Source: Capillidium heterosporum (taxonomy: Eukaryota; Entomophthoromycota; Entomophthoromycetes; Entomophthorales; Capillidiaceae). From it: a DNA stretch of 64,000 nucleotides. Numbering within the stretch: position 1 is the stretch's first letter; each line of letters begins with the position of its first letter. The stretch lies in contig WBMQ01000007.1 in assembly GCA_016630905.1 (NCBI GenBank), positions 186,001 through 250,000 on the forward strand, in the 5' to 3' direction. Below are positions 38,346 through 49,263 of this stretch, piece by piece. The notes beneath the pieces are model-generated. The model was not told the origin of the DNA and ran no database searches. It saw nothing but the letters and a program-made list of their open reading frames with translations. A program made the translations under genes and the position numbers.

Positions 38346-38825
38346 ATGCTCAAACTGGCAACCCAAATCATCCTCGCCTTAAGCTTCATCTCCGTAGCTG
38401 TAGCACCAGACCCGCCAGTCACTACTGCGCCCGAGGAGAAGAAGAAGCATTTCAGTAGGTATGCAGCCATCGCTGGACTCGGTGCTGGGGTTGTTGGAGC
38501 AACTGCTAAATTTCTACCTGAATCAGCTGTAGTTCCAGTTAGTACGGCCGCCGGTATCATCGGTACAGCTAGTGCTGCAGGTACTATCTACAAGAAATTC
38601 ATATCGGAGCCCAAGCGTGCAAAGACTGAACTGCTACCCACTACAAATCCCAATGCTGGACCACCTGCCCCTGGCACTCCACTTCCTCAATCAGCCTCCC
38701 AAGCAAGTCAGAACCCTGCTCCTAACCCTCCCCCTCGAAACACCGCTCAACCTCAAAATACCACCCCTCTTCGACGCACCCCCAGCTTCACCGGTAAAGC
38801 TCCTGCCCGTCGTAACTCTTACTAG
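38346..38825 (+). CDS. Gly/Ala-rich small secreted protein (family member 2, diverged)
   Basis: 159 residues from ATG 38346 (MLKLATQIILALSFISVAVA); an upstream in-frame ATG at 38277 would bury the signal peptide, and the start at 38346 matches the family. Mature part: EEKKKHFSRYAAIAGLGAG, VVGATAKFLPESAVVPVS, IIGTASAAGTIYKKFISEPK, then the family LLPTTNPNAG, and a longer Pro/Gln/Asn-rich, Arg-containing tail (TPLRRTPSF... ARRNSY). It keeps the layout of signal, helix, basic patch and Pro tail, but with low identity to the others. Confidence 0.72.
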   Translation: MLKLATQIILALSFISVAVAPDPPVTTAPEEKKKHFSRYAAIAGLGAGVVGATAKFLPESAVVPVSTAAGIIGTASAAGTIYKKFISEPKRAKTELLPTTNPNAGPPAPGTPLPQSASQASQNPAPNPPPRNTAQPQNTTPLRRTPSFTGKAPARRNSY

Positions 38826-39905
38826 CTCTAGTAGTTTTGATACACTATCACTTTAACCTCTTAATTTGAATGCTATGCATTCTTAGAACTAATAAACCTG
38901 TTTTAAACCACATTTTATATACTGTAATTAGTATCATAATTTATATTATACTATTTCTATTAAACTTTTGAAATTCTAATCGACTCAGCTAACGTCTTGG
39001 ATATAATTCAAAGCATATGTATAGTGAAGCTTGCTGTGGAAAGTATTTGATAGAAAGACCTTATATGAGAAAGGAGGCGGCAAATTCAAATTAAATGACA
39101 CCATATGAAATTGCCAGATCATTATATTTGGTTTTCGATAAGACACTTGGAAATAGCTAACCTTACCTCTTCAGATAACGAATCATTACCTTACTACACC
39201 TGTGAAAAGCTTTTTCGGAAATATAAAGATTATTAAAAGGTGCCTTTCCTAGAAAATTAAGTCAAATCCGAGATTAAAATTATTTCCATTACTCTAAATA
39301 GAACTAGTCCGCCAGATATACAACAAACTGTATTCTAAATTGCTTTGCTATGTAAGAAAAGGGAGCAATTCTGACTTACACATGTATGCTTTACTCTATT
39401 TAGTACGCTAATAAATTGAATCGAGTTGAATATCGGTGATTTACCCTCTAAATTTAGCAACCGTATTCAGAAAATTACTAAACCCAGCCTGTGCATTGTA
39501 TAACTCATTGCCAGGTGCATTTATAAGACTAGAATAAACTTTTATTAACTTGAAAATCCTGTATATCACAGAAATAGCTATTCAAATTAATATGTTGGAG
39601 TGGTGTCCCATTTAGCGTTGTTAGATCGATAAACTTCAATAAGCTTATACAACTTTTAGATGCACCTGTTCTATTTAAGTTGTGTTTTTAATATTTTTGA
39701 TGTTAAAAATTAACACAACTAAATTTGAATCCTAAAAAACTTTCGAAAAAGCGTTATACGTTCAAAAGAAGCTTTATATATTATAAGCCAAGTCAATATG
39801 AAGAAAATATTGTCATTTTATTAGGAGGCATATTTCATAACTCCATAAAGTAATATATAGATTTAAAGATATAGTATTGTGAATAAGAGCTTCAATACTA
39901 ACCCA
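38826..39905. other. Intergenic
   Basis: No gene. Around 39395-39430 a stretch (CTCTATTTAGTACGCTAATAAATTG) resembles the upstream region of the 43-kb copy (about 43051-43080), so the dead copy kept part of its promoter. Confidence 0.5.
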
Positions 39906-40204
39906 ATGATAGCCGAATTTGCTACCCTAGCAATTCCTATCCCAGATTTAGTCTCCTCAACCTCTATCTTAGTCCAATGAAAAAAGAAAAAGACCTTGGC
40001 TGAAGCTGCTGTATTGGCAGGAACTGGTGCTGTAGTAAGTAGAGTTTATTAAGATACAGTTGATACTGCAGGCACCGTTTTATCAGGGTCTTCAATGCGA
40101 CTATTGCTGCATCTCTAATCAAAATAAGTAATAGTATATCTCTAAGAATTTATTTTACCTACTGTAAATTCTATCACTAATGCAACCGTCCGTGAAATTT
40201 AAGC
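39906..40204 (+). pseudogene. Gly/Ala-rich small secreted protein, dead copy
   Basis: MIAEFATLAIPIP aligns with MAKFATLVIFALA. Then SSTSILVQ-stop-KKKKTLAEAAVLAGTGAVV matches the family core, with further stops and small shifts, followed by a degraded LPTVNSITNA for LPTTNPNAG. The 3' flank retains CCAATAAAAGCTGCC, like the AACTAATAAAAGCTA end of the 43-kb copy. Confidence 0.75.
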
Positions 40205-42104
40205 TCTCACTCAAGTTGTACTTTCAATTAAATTTTTAGTTTAACCTTTGCAATTCCTCTAACCAATAAAAGCTGCCTTATTATATATATGGACACTATG
40301 CTTTGCATATAATACTTTATTAGATATTTAAAATATTGTTTGGATCCGATATATGAGTGCCCATAATAGTAACAAAATAGAAAAGCCCTGGCTGAGATAA
40401 AGCTTTAATTTTCACTTTAGAGTCAATAGATATGTTTAAAAGCAGCATACTATTAAAAGTAAGTATATTGCGTATAGCAAGGATAATTCTGTAGCTTTTT
40501 GCTAAGGAATACAACCTTATTCGAAATTATCCCTATATCTTTATTTGTCATATTCATCTAAAGAGCGTGTAGTAAAAGTGAACAGAGAAATTAATGAATA
40601 GAACATAGTGAAATTAGGAATAAACTCAAGGTGACAAGCGAGATCACTTTGATAGGCTAGGATATATATATGGATAGAAATGTTCAGATTTATACTAAAA
40701 GCCTACCAAACCAATTTTCTTATAAGGTGATAGTTCTAAAGTTTTAATAAGCTAGGAAAATTTATATGTTATAAAAGACTCTGAAGCTGTTAAAGTTCAA
40801 ACATTCCTTCTCATATCGACAAGTAAATTTTGCTTAATGAATGTATCCGAAAATTTTTACTGAAATTGAAGTATATGCATAAGTTTATATTTTAGTGCAA
40901 ACTCGGAGGTACACTAACATCAATTCAGTTATCTCGATTCTTATGAGGTTTCGGAGAAATGGTAAATCAACCAGACACCAGGTGAAAACACCAAGAGTGG
41001 ATTAATCCAGCTAGATAGACTAGAAGGATCCGAGCTCAAGGATGACCGTAGGGCATAGACTGAATCGGATGGAAGTCTTGCTGAACTGAAATGTGAATTT
41101 CACTGGCATCGATGATCATGTAATAAACCTAAAAGGTAGTTCCTATATACAATTACTTGAATTCTAGGTAGATATCTATATGAGTTTAATGTTAAACAAT
41201 CTTACTACATAACATTTTACTTGGAAATTATAAACTAAAACAGCTGGCTAAATCAACTATCTATCAAACATTACATTTTCCTCTAAGAATCAGGATGCAT
41301 ACCATATCTATTGAAAATAGACAAATGTGGTTTTGATTACTTGAAAGATGCAAAAGTAATAACTAACTCCTAGAGGGCTTTCTGAGATTACAGTTATACG
41401 GACACTATACTAAAGCAATATAGAATGTTCCCTAAACTTATCCTTACAACCATCTCGGCATATTTTGTAAAAGCTATTGAGAGCTAGATTCGATAAATAA
41501 GTATCAAAAGCATCGGCTTTACCAACAGTCCCCAAAGTCACTATAATCCTATCCTACCCCAAAATTTATAGTTTGGGGCTTGTTCATAAAATATATTAGA
41601 ATAGGAAATAGGTAGAATAAAGGAAGAAAAGGCGTCAATTAATTGAAAACTTTTGAGACTGGCTAAACTTTCGCTGGTTCTAAAGCTAAATGATCTAAAT
41701 TATTCCTTCCTGGTTTGGAAATTATGGGGTAGCCTTTTTGGAATTCTGATTTCAAATTTCCCAAACTATTCAACTAAATTTATATAAAATGCTATAGCGT
41801 CCACCAATACCATGAGTTGTGAGATAAAGGTGATTTGCAGAGTTTATGTTTTATTTATTATGACAATTAATTAGATATATTTAGCTTTCGGTAATTTAAC
41901 TTCCAAGTTTGGTAGATGACAATTTACTTCACAGAAGAAATCGTATCGAAGCTGTATAGCGAGATACCGGATGCATATGTGTGACTTGGAATTTATGTTA
42001 ATTTATTAAATTAAAAGTTTTTTATATGATACAGAAAATATATAATTCAATTTAGGCTACTACAACCAACTGGACTAACTTTTCTAGTAAAAAATACATC
42101 TTCG
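40205..42104. other. Intergenic
   Basis: 1.9 kb, AT-rich, no gene recognised; the last ~270 nt belong to the duplicated promoter of the Gly-rich family. Confidence 0.5.
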
Positions 42105-42118
42105 AAATAGTATATAAA
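42105..42118 (+). promoter_or_regulatory. TATA-like box, Gly-rich family (42-kb copy)
   Basis: AAATAGTATATAAA, 75 nt upstream of ATG 42180; same motif at 43311-43323 and, as AAATAGTATAAAA, at 38256-38268. Confidence 0.65.
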
Positions 42119-42179
42119 CTGCTTCATAAACCTAAACAAAGGATATCCAAAACAACAGCAATCCAAACAACTATTAAAA

Positions 42180-42552
42180 ATGGCCAAATTCGCTACCCTA
42201 GTAATATTCGCCCTAGCCTTAATCTCCACAACTGTCGCCGAAGGTGGTGATAAGAAGAAATCCTTAGCTGGAGCTGCTGCGATCGTTGGGGTCGGAGCTG
42301 GAGTTGGTACTATAGCTAGCAAATTCATTCCTGGTACGGCTGGTACTGTAGTTGGTACCGTTTCAGCAGTTGCTGGTATGGCAGGTGGAGCTGCTACCAT
42401 CCGTAAGAAATTCTTCCCTCCTAAGAAGCAGGACCCTATACTACCTACGACCAATCCTAACGCTGGCACTCCTAACCCTAACGTCCAGAGACCTGCACCT
42501 GCCTGTTGTTAGAGGCTCCAACCCCCCTCCTCCACGTCGTGGTTCCGCTTAA
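42180..42552 (+). CDS. Gly/Ala-rich small secreted protein (family member 3, internal UAG)
   Basis: MAKFATLVIFALALISTTVA signal peptide, EGGDKKKSLAGAAAIVGVGA core, RKKFFPPKKQDPILPTTNP, almost identical to the 43-kb copy. An extra C near 42499-42502 turns the family PAPAVV into PAPACC and then TAG (42510-42512). Skipping one base at or before the stop restores RGSNPPPPRRGSA and TAA 42550-42552, the family C-terminus, for 123 residues. Without it the protein loses only its last 13 residues and would keep the signal, core helix and basic patch, so it may be functional anyway. Confidence 0.75.
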
Positions 42553-42580
42553 CTGTTCTACTTGCTAACCTTCATAATTT

Positions 42581-42594
42581 TTCCAACTAATAAA
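42581..42594 (+). terminator. Shared 3'-end element, Gly-rich family
   Basis: TTCCAACTAATAAA follows the stop by about 30 nt; repeated at 43780-43793 and in decayed form near 40255. Probably part of the polyadenylation signal. Confidence 0.5.
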
Positions 42595-43310
42595 TGGTAT
42601 ATATATTTATACTATATTTAACACAATCGATAGTATTATATGCCTCTACTATATATATTGTTCAAGCTAAAATATACATTGAATGAAACTCAAAGCACAA
42701 AGCATTTGCCATAAAGACAGTATATAGTGAAAATTCATAGAGCCAATTTCTATATGAAATTACTAGCCTTCACTATGCTATATTTTATAATGAACATAGT
42801 TATATTTTGATTGCAACTTTAGAAAGCCATTGAATGAATGCCTAATGTTACCAACCTACCCTATAAAAAATTCCTTCTCAATCTGGGAATTATATGAATC
42901 TTTCAGAAATTGTGATTCCAAATCGTCAAAGTTATTCAGCCAACTTTTTGGGAATATTGATTTATTAGGAAAATCCTGCCAGGTGTTGGAAATAGTTAAC
43001 TTTCATTGACACAGTAAATCTAAATGGAGTATAAATAGTCCTTAGGCTTTGTACTCTATTTAGTACACTAATAAATTGGATATATTTAGCTACCGGCAAT
43101 TTAACTTCCAAATATAGTAGGTGATTGCTTACACCGTAGCAGAAATCGTATAAAACCTGTATAGCGTTAATATTAGATGCATATGGGCGGATAGCAATAC
43201 ATATATATTTATTAAATTAGAAGCTTTGCATATGTTGCCGAAAATATATAGTTCAAATTAGGCTACTGCAGCCAACCCGTTCAATTTTTCGGACAAGCAG
43301 TATGTTGTCA

Positions 43311-43323
43311 AAATAGTATATAA
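43311..43323 (+). promoter_or_regulatory. TATA-like box, Gly-rich family (43-kb copy)
   Basis: AAATAGTATATAA, 76 nt upstream of ATG 43387. Confidence 0.65.
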
Positions 43324-43386
43324 GTTGCTCGATAAACCTTAAGAAATAGTATCTCACCAAACAAAAATCTCAACAACTAACCAAAG

Positions 43387-43755
43387 ATGGCCAAATTCGC
43401 TACCCTAGTAATATTCGCCCTAGCCTTAATCTCCACAACTGTCGCCGAAGGTGGTGATAAGAAGAAATCCTTAGCTGGAGCTGCTGCGATCGTTGGGGTC
43501 GGAGCTGGAGTTGGTACTGTAGCTAGTAAATTCATTCCTGGTACGGCCGGTACTGTAGTTGGTACCGTTTCAGCAGTTGCTGGTATGGCAGGTGGAGCTG
43601 CTACCATCCGTAAGAAATTCTTCCCTCCCAAGAAGCAGGACCCTATACTACCCACCACTAACCCTAACGCCGGTACACCTAACCCCAACGTTCAAAGACC
43701 TGCTCCCGCTGTCGTCAAAGGCACTAACCCTCCACGCCGCCCTGCCTCCATTTAA
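43387..43755 (+). CDS. Gly/Ala-rich small secreted protein (family member 4, intact)
   Basis: 122 residues, no intron. Signal peptide MAKFATLVIFALALISTTVA; EGGDKKKSLAG linker; Gly/Ala helix (VGVGAGVGTVASKFIPGTAG... AVAGMAGGAAT); basic patch RKKFFPPKKQDP; tail PTTNPNAGTPNPNVQRPAPA then VVKGTNPPRRPASI. It is the reference copy for this family, open through to TAA 43753-43755. Role unknown; a secreted, membrane-active or surface-coating peptide is conceivable. Confidence 0.77.
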   Translation: MAKFATLVIFALALISTTVAEGGDKKKSLAGAAAIVGVGAGVGTVASKFIPGTAGTVVGTVSAVAGMAGGAATIRKKFFPPKKQDPILPTTNPNAGTPNPNVQRPAPAVVKGTNPPRRPASI

Positions 43756-44334
43756 TTGTTTATTCTAACCTTGATAATTTTCCAACTAATAAAAGCTATA
43801 TTTCCATTATACATTTTGCTCTTACAATATATTTTAAAAACCTATTAAACCTAAATAATATCTTGAATGAAGTTCGAAACCATCAAGGCATCCCTTAACT
43901 GTAGGATGGCGATATACTACAAAAGCTTTTACAAGATTTTAAAAAATGAAGGACAGCTAAGCAACATTAACGGGTATGAATATTGTACCATATAAATCTA
44001 CCTATATACGAAAACTCAAGTCTTTTACTTGATTATTGAACCTCAGAGATTGTATTTTTGATAAAACATGGATTCCGTTAATCGAAGACCAGCTATTTTA
44101 GCATACTCCTTAATACTATTCAGATTTGAATTGTCTATTTAAAAACTCTTTCTAATTGAACTTATTGGGTAAGTAAATCGGATCAGATCAACAGTATATT
44201 TAACAGTCGAATGAGTAAGTGATGAGGGTGGTATGCGATAACTGCCCATCCAAAAATGTAAGCCCTACTAATAATAAGGTTTCCAATCAACTACATTTTA
44301 ATGGATTTTGCAACAAATTATTTTCAATCCAACA
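43756..44334. other. Intergenic, junction of two gene families
   Basis: Holds the 3' element TTCCAACTAATAAA (43780-43793) of the Gly-rich gene and runs into the GDSL array promoter. Confidence 0.55.
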
Positions 44335-44345
44335 TAGCGTTAAAA
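44335..44345 (+). promoter_or_regulatory. GDSL-array upstream box (copy 1)
   Basis: TAGCGTTAAAA, 130 nt before the ATG. It recurs at 128, 127 and (degenerate) 125 nt before the other three array genes, followed by a loosely conserved TTCAAAC...TGTAAGATAA. Confidence 0.65.
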
Positions 44346-44464
44346 GTATATCCAAACGTGAGTTCAGGTATTTCAAACTTGTGATGCTGTAAGATAATTT
44401 TTAGAGGTATACAGCGCTAGACGAAAAGTGCATATTTTCTTAATACCTCCTTTATTAAAATTTA

Positions 44465-45410
44465 ATGAATTTAGCTACGCTAGTTTTACTTATCCAAGGG
44501 TTAGTAGTGGGCAGCGGTTTAGTATGGAGTTCTTTGCCCCGAGGTTTCAGTTTATCGGATCCCGACTCTATACTGGACAAAGTACGAGCGAAGCATCGAG
44601 CTAGCTACGTCTTTCCCTTTACTCACGTGTACATGTTTGGTGACAGCACTTGCGACACTGGGAACTACATCCGAAAACATAACTATGACCTCCCTCAGAT
44701 AAAGTTCTACTGGAATAACCGGTTCAGTAACGGTCCAATATTTGTAGATTATTTGCAGGCGATCAACAACATACGTATAAAAAACTTTTGCTACGGTGGG
44801 TCGATGATAAACAAGACCAACAAGGTTCTCGAAGGTAAGCTATTACATTTATCACTTCTAAAAAATACTAGCTGGGACCCCAGATTTTTTCGATCAAGTA
44901 GAGGCGTATAAGAATGATCAGTACATACCCACACCTCAACGATCTCTAGCCATTATCAATTTCCAAGCCAACGACTTTTTAACTCCAAGTGTCCAGGGAC
45001 CCAAAGTTGAGGCCGAATTCAAGAATGCAATGAAAAAACTGATTGCGGTTGGCGAGATAAAAAACATACTGATCTTAAAGACGACAGTCGGTGACCGACG
45101 CAAACCTATATACGATAAGATAGTGGAGGATTTCGTACGAAATCCAGAGAATAAAAGTAAAGGAGTAACTATCACCTATCTTTCGATCTACGAATTGGTG
45201 CTTCTGATGTTTGCTGTATCACCGCCAGGCGCAGATACTTTGAGTTGGAATCCAACTACATCCTGTTTCAATCAGACCAGCTTCGAACTGTGCAAGGACC
45301 CAGTCAATCACCTCCTCTACGACTTCTATCACATGTTTACGATAGCACAGTACAACATAGCTAACCGTATAACTAGGTTTGTCAATGAGTTTTGGAAGTT
45401 TAAAGTTTAA
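44465..45410 (+). CDS. Secreted GDSL esterase, array copy 1
   Basis: Exons 44465-44834 and 44872-45410, 37-nt intron at the same position and phase as in all family genes; 302 residues. Signal peptide about 1-17 (NLATLVLLIQGLVVGSG). Block I is FGDSTCDTGNYIRKHNYDLP with Ser61; FSNGPIFVDYLQAINNIRIK; Block III is FQANDFL, where Gln and Ala replace the usual Gly-x before Asn-Asp; CE16-like CFNQTSFELCKDPVN; Block V is YDFYHMF with Asp and His. Catalytic triad present, oxyanion glycine absent. Ester substrate unknown. It starts a same-strand array of four genes. Confidence 0.85.
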
Positions 45411-46335
45411 TGTTCTCTTTGCTTTCAATGTGACGTACGTTTGGGATTTTCTAAGAAATAAGATAGACTGCTAATAAATAGAAATACTACATTTCATGGG
45501 AATATATATTTTAAAGCTTCATCTTTTATTGCTTAGCCAGATGGTTTAAATTTTGGTCAGAACTTATTTTGGCTAAAGGCAGGCCGCCAAACCTTTGTTC
45601 CACTCAAAATTCGAATCGAATCTTCGGGTGCTTGGCGAAATGGCGTGACGACCTACTCATTACTTTCCTTGAACTGTATTCTATTTAAAAAACCATGAGG
45701 TAAGCACCTCAATATTAATGTACTTCACTATCCAAACTTATCTTGTGCCTACTACTAACATATTAAGCTTACATTGAAATAAAATGTATAGTTTAATTTA
45801 GCTGATCATCATCTAGCAAAAACTTGAACTTTTTGGATCTATAGCCAAATTTATTTGAAGTAGATTTTATTCAAATTAGAAAAAGTAATATGTATGTATG
45901 GCTGACCCTCATAACATACTTTAAACATTCATCTTACTATAAGACATAAAATAGGTATCAGCTGATAGATACTAGTGCTTTAAAAATAACCTAACAAGCA
46001 TAATATTGACAGTATAAAAGGCAAATAATAAGGATATATAAAGAAGCTAATTTATTCAAAAGCACATAGGTATTCATTGTTGATTCAAATTTCGATTCGA
46101 AATCTGTACTTTTAAATACATGTAGAGATGCAAAATTATATAATGTAATTAAATATCAATACGTTTCAAAATGTTATAAAAGTCTAACACTGTAAATTAC
46201 CAGAAAGTCTTCTAGTATTTCAAAACCATTCTAATTGATAAAGTCCTTTCAAAGTATCAAAGAAGTATGACGTAAATATATCCAATCGGCAGCAGTAATC
46301 TGTTAAAATGACATGAAAGTAAAGTTCGGTTTACA
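45411..46335. other. Intergenic within GDSL array
   Basis: AT-rich spacer; a CTAATAAATAG polyA-like signal lies ~60 nt after the stop. No gene. Confidence 0.55.
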
Positions 46336-46346
46336 TAGCGTTAAAA
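46336..46346 (+). promoter_or_regulatory. GDSL-array upstream box (copy 2)
   Basis: TAGCGTTAAAA, 128 nt before ATG 46464. Confidence 0.65.
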
Positions 46347-46463
46347 ATACGAGATCGTATTTTACGTTCTTCAAACTTTAGGTACTGTAAGATAAATTAT
46401 AGATATGCACTATGCTATATTTCAAAGCAACTACCTTTCAAGCATCCATCTTTATCAAGTTTA

Positions 46464-47403
46464 ATGAAGCCTACTCTAATTTTACTCGTGCAAGGGCTGG
46501 TAGTAGGAAGTGGGTTGATATGGAATTCGCTGCCAAAAGGGTTCAACATATCGGATCCCGATACCATGTTGGAGAAGGTTCGGAGCAAACATAAAGCCAG
46601 CTTGAAATTTCCCTTCAGCCACGTGTATATGTTTGGGGACAGCACCTGCGACACTGGGAACTATGTAAGGCAACATAACTATAATCTCCCTCAGATGAAA
46701 TTCTATTGGAACAATAGATTTAGCAACGGCCCCATCTATGTAGACTACCTACAGGCCATCAACAACATACGTATAAAAAACTTCTGCTACGGTGGGTCCA
46801 TGATCAACAAGACCAACAAAGTTCTTGAAGGTAAACTAATACACCTTATCATTTCTAACGTATCTAGTTGGAACTCCCGATTTTTTAGATCAGATAGAAG
46901 CCTATCGAAAGGATCGGTACGATCCCAAGCCAATACGACCTTTGGCCATCATCAACTACGCAGCCAACGATTTTTTAACTGCAAGTGTACAAGGCCCTAA
47001 AGTTGAGGCCGAATTCAATAACGCTATGGAAACCTTGATAGAAGTTGGTGAGCTCAAAGATATACTTATCCTAAAGACACTTGTTGGCGATCGACGCAAA
47101 CCCATATTCGACAAGATTGTCGAAGATTTCACTCACAACTCACGTAACAAATATAAGGATGTCACCATAACCTATCTTTCAATTTATGAGTTGATATCTC
47201 TGATGCTGATGCTATCGCCGCCGATCACTGATACCTTGGACTGGAACCCAACCGTCTCTTGCTTCAATCAAACTAGCTTTGAACTGTGTACTGACCCAGC
47301 CAATCGCTTCCTCTACGATTTCTATCATTTTACTACAGTGGTTCAGTACAACATAGCTAATAGGATAACTAGGTTCGTTAACGAGTTTTGGAAGCTGCTG
47401 TAA
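46464..47403 (+). CDS. Secreted GDSL esterase, array copy 2
   Basis: Exons 46464-46830 and 46868-47403 (37-nt intron, same site), 300 residues. Signal peptide about 1-16 (KPTLILLVQGLVVGSG). FGDSTCDTGN with Ser60, YWNNRFSNGPIYVDYLQAIN, Block III YAANDFL, CFNQTSFELCTDPANRF, Block V YDFYHFT. Closest to array copy 1, with the same VEAEF and KTxVGDRRKPIxDKIVEDF region. Triad residues intact; the GxND glycine is Ala. Confidence 0.85.
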
Positions 47404-48192
47404 TGTTGAGGATCTCTTTTTGCAATACAGTATATATCTGGAAGTTTTGAAGAGATGTACTCAGCCATTATTAAAAGGCAATACTATAATTATAGGTCAG
47501 TATATAGTAGCAACCTTCAAATTTATGTTATCAAAACTAGATACATTTGGTATTTGATTAGTCTTATGTTTGTAATAGTTTTCTAAATTTCCCACTATCA
47601 AAATTAAAACCGAGTTTTGCTGCTAGTGAAAACTTTTAGATTCTTACTGCTTTTCTCAAGTTAAACCCTACTCTATAATTTCTTATAGTGAATATACTGC
47701 AATTTTAGCTACTACAAATGTACTAATAATTAATTGATCGTTTAGATAGACATCATTCTGCAAAAACTTTGATTTTTGGAATCTACTGGTCAAATCTATT
47801 AAAATGAATCTTCATTTAAACTTGGTGAGAGTAAGTAATAGGCACGAATAAAAAGTTGGTTAATTTTGTAGGCAGAGTTTGTAGTTTAAAAGCAAGAGAA
47901 TAATAGGTACAAGCCGGAGGTTTTGATTTACTCAAAAGTACATTTTGCTCGACGTTGATTCATAAACGGTCCATAAAAAGCCTGTAAAGATGTCCAAACT
48001 ATTTAATTTAATGTGCTCATCAGTTTTGAAATAGTATGAGTTACAATACTACAATTCCTAGGCTTCGTAGCATTTCAAAACAATTTAAATCATCAAAACC
48101 CATTAAATTTTCTTCGAAATATGACCTAATTCAGATATTCAATCAGCAGCAATATCATAGCAAAATAACGTCAAAGCAGGTCATTTTCAACG
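47404..48192. other. Intergenic within GDSL array
   Basis: AT-rich spacer without a gene. Confidence 0.55.
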
Positions 48193-48203
48193 TAGCGTTA
48201 AAA
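48193..48203 (+). promoter_or_regulatory. GDSL-array upstream box (copy 3)
   Basis: TAGCGTTAAAA, 127 nt before ATG 48320. Confidence 0.65.
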
Positions 48204-48319
48204 AGACAACCAAATGTAGCTCAAGAACTTCAAACTAGTGATAGGTAAGATAGCTTTTAGAGGCATGCAGCAATGAATTTGAAGTACTTTTTGTGACCAT
48301 TTGCTTTTACTAAAATATA

Positions 48320-49263
48320 ATGAAGTTACTAGCTCTGCTTTTATGTACGCAATCATCGGTAATGGGCAACGGGTTGGTATGGAGTACATTACCAAATAAC
48401 TTTAACTTATCGGATCCCGATACCATGCTAGAGAAGGTTAGAATACAGCATCGCAGTAGCTTGAAATTCCCCTTTACCCACATCTATATGTTCGGGGACA
48501 GCACTTGTGACACTGGGAACTACGCTAGACGGCACAACTACGACTTCCCCCAGATGAAATATTACTGGAAGAATCGATTGAGTAACGGCCCCATATTTGT
48601 AGACTACTTGCAGGCTATCAACAATATACGCATAAAAAACTTTTGCCATGCCGGCGCCATGATCAACAAGACGAACCATATCATTGAAGGTAAAAAATTG
48701 CATGTATATATATCTAACCTACTGTAGAAGGAATACCCGACTTCTTTAGTCAGATCGATTTGTATCAGCAATCGATGTATGATCCCAAACCTTTACGACC
48801 ATTAGCCCTCCTCAACTTTGCGGCTAATGACTTTTTAACCCCGAATATGTCGGGTCCCAAAGTTGAGCTTGACTTCATCCACGCTATGCAAAAATTGTTA
48901 GCTATCGGTGAGATCAAGGATGTCCTGATAATAAAGACTATGGTCACCGACTCACGTAGACTTATCTTCGACAAGACAGTAGAGAACTACGTGCACAATT
49001 TTACCAATAGGCCTAATGATGTAACTGTTTCCTACCTCTCACTGACCGAAATGAATTACTTGATGTTGACTCTACCGCCACCTATCGCTAATACTTTGAA
49101 CTGGAACCCTATAGTACCTTGTTTTAATCAGACTACCTACGATGTTTGTACCGATCCAGTCAACCACTTACTCTATGACTCTTATCACTTTACAACAACT
49201 GTCCAGCTCAACTTGGCTAAACGCATAACTAGGTTCATCAACGAGTTTTGGAAGCTACTGTAG
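48320..49263 (+). CDS. Secreted GDSL esterase, array copy 3
   Basis: Exons 48320-48689 and 48728-49263 (38-nt intron), 301 residues. Signal peptide about 1-17 (LLALLLCTQSSVMGNG). FGDSTCDTGNYARRHNYDFP with Ser61; Block III FAANDFL; CFNQTTYDVCTDPVNH; Block V YDSYHFT (Asp-Ser-Tyr-His). Triad residues present. More diverged from copies 1 and 2 in the second exon (VTDSRRLIFDKTVENYVHNF). Confidence 0.84.

Larger units (their letters stand above)
41830..43800 (+). repeat. Tandem duplication of a Gly-rich family unit
   Basis: About 41830-42600 and 43040-43800 are direct repeats covering promoter, gene and 3' end. Flanks are clearly diverged (TAGCTTTCGGTAATTTAACT versus TAGCTACCGGCAATTTAACT), while the first ~130 nt of the coding regions (42180-42311 and 43387-43518) are identical. 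Confidence 0.8.

Noticed and set aside
36903-38560. Antisense Gly/Pro/Ala-rich ORFs over the Gly-rich genes
   Set aside because: They are shadows of the sense genes, which have signal peptides and conserved paralogues.
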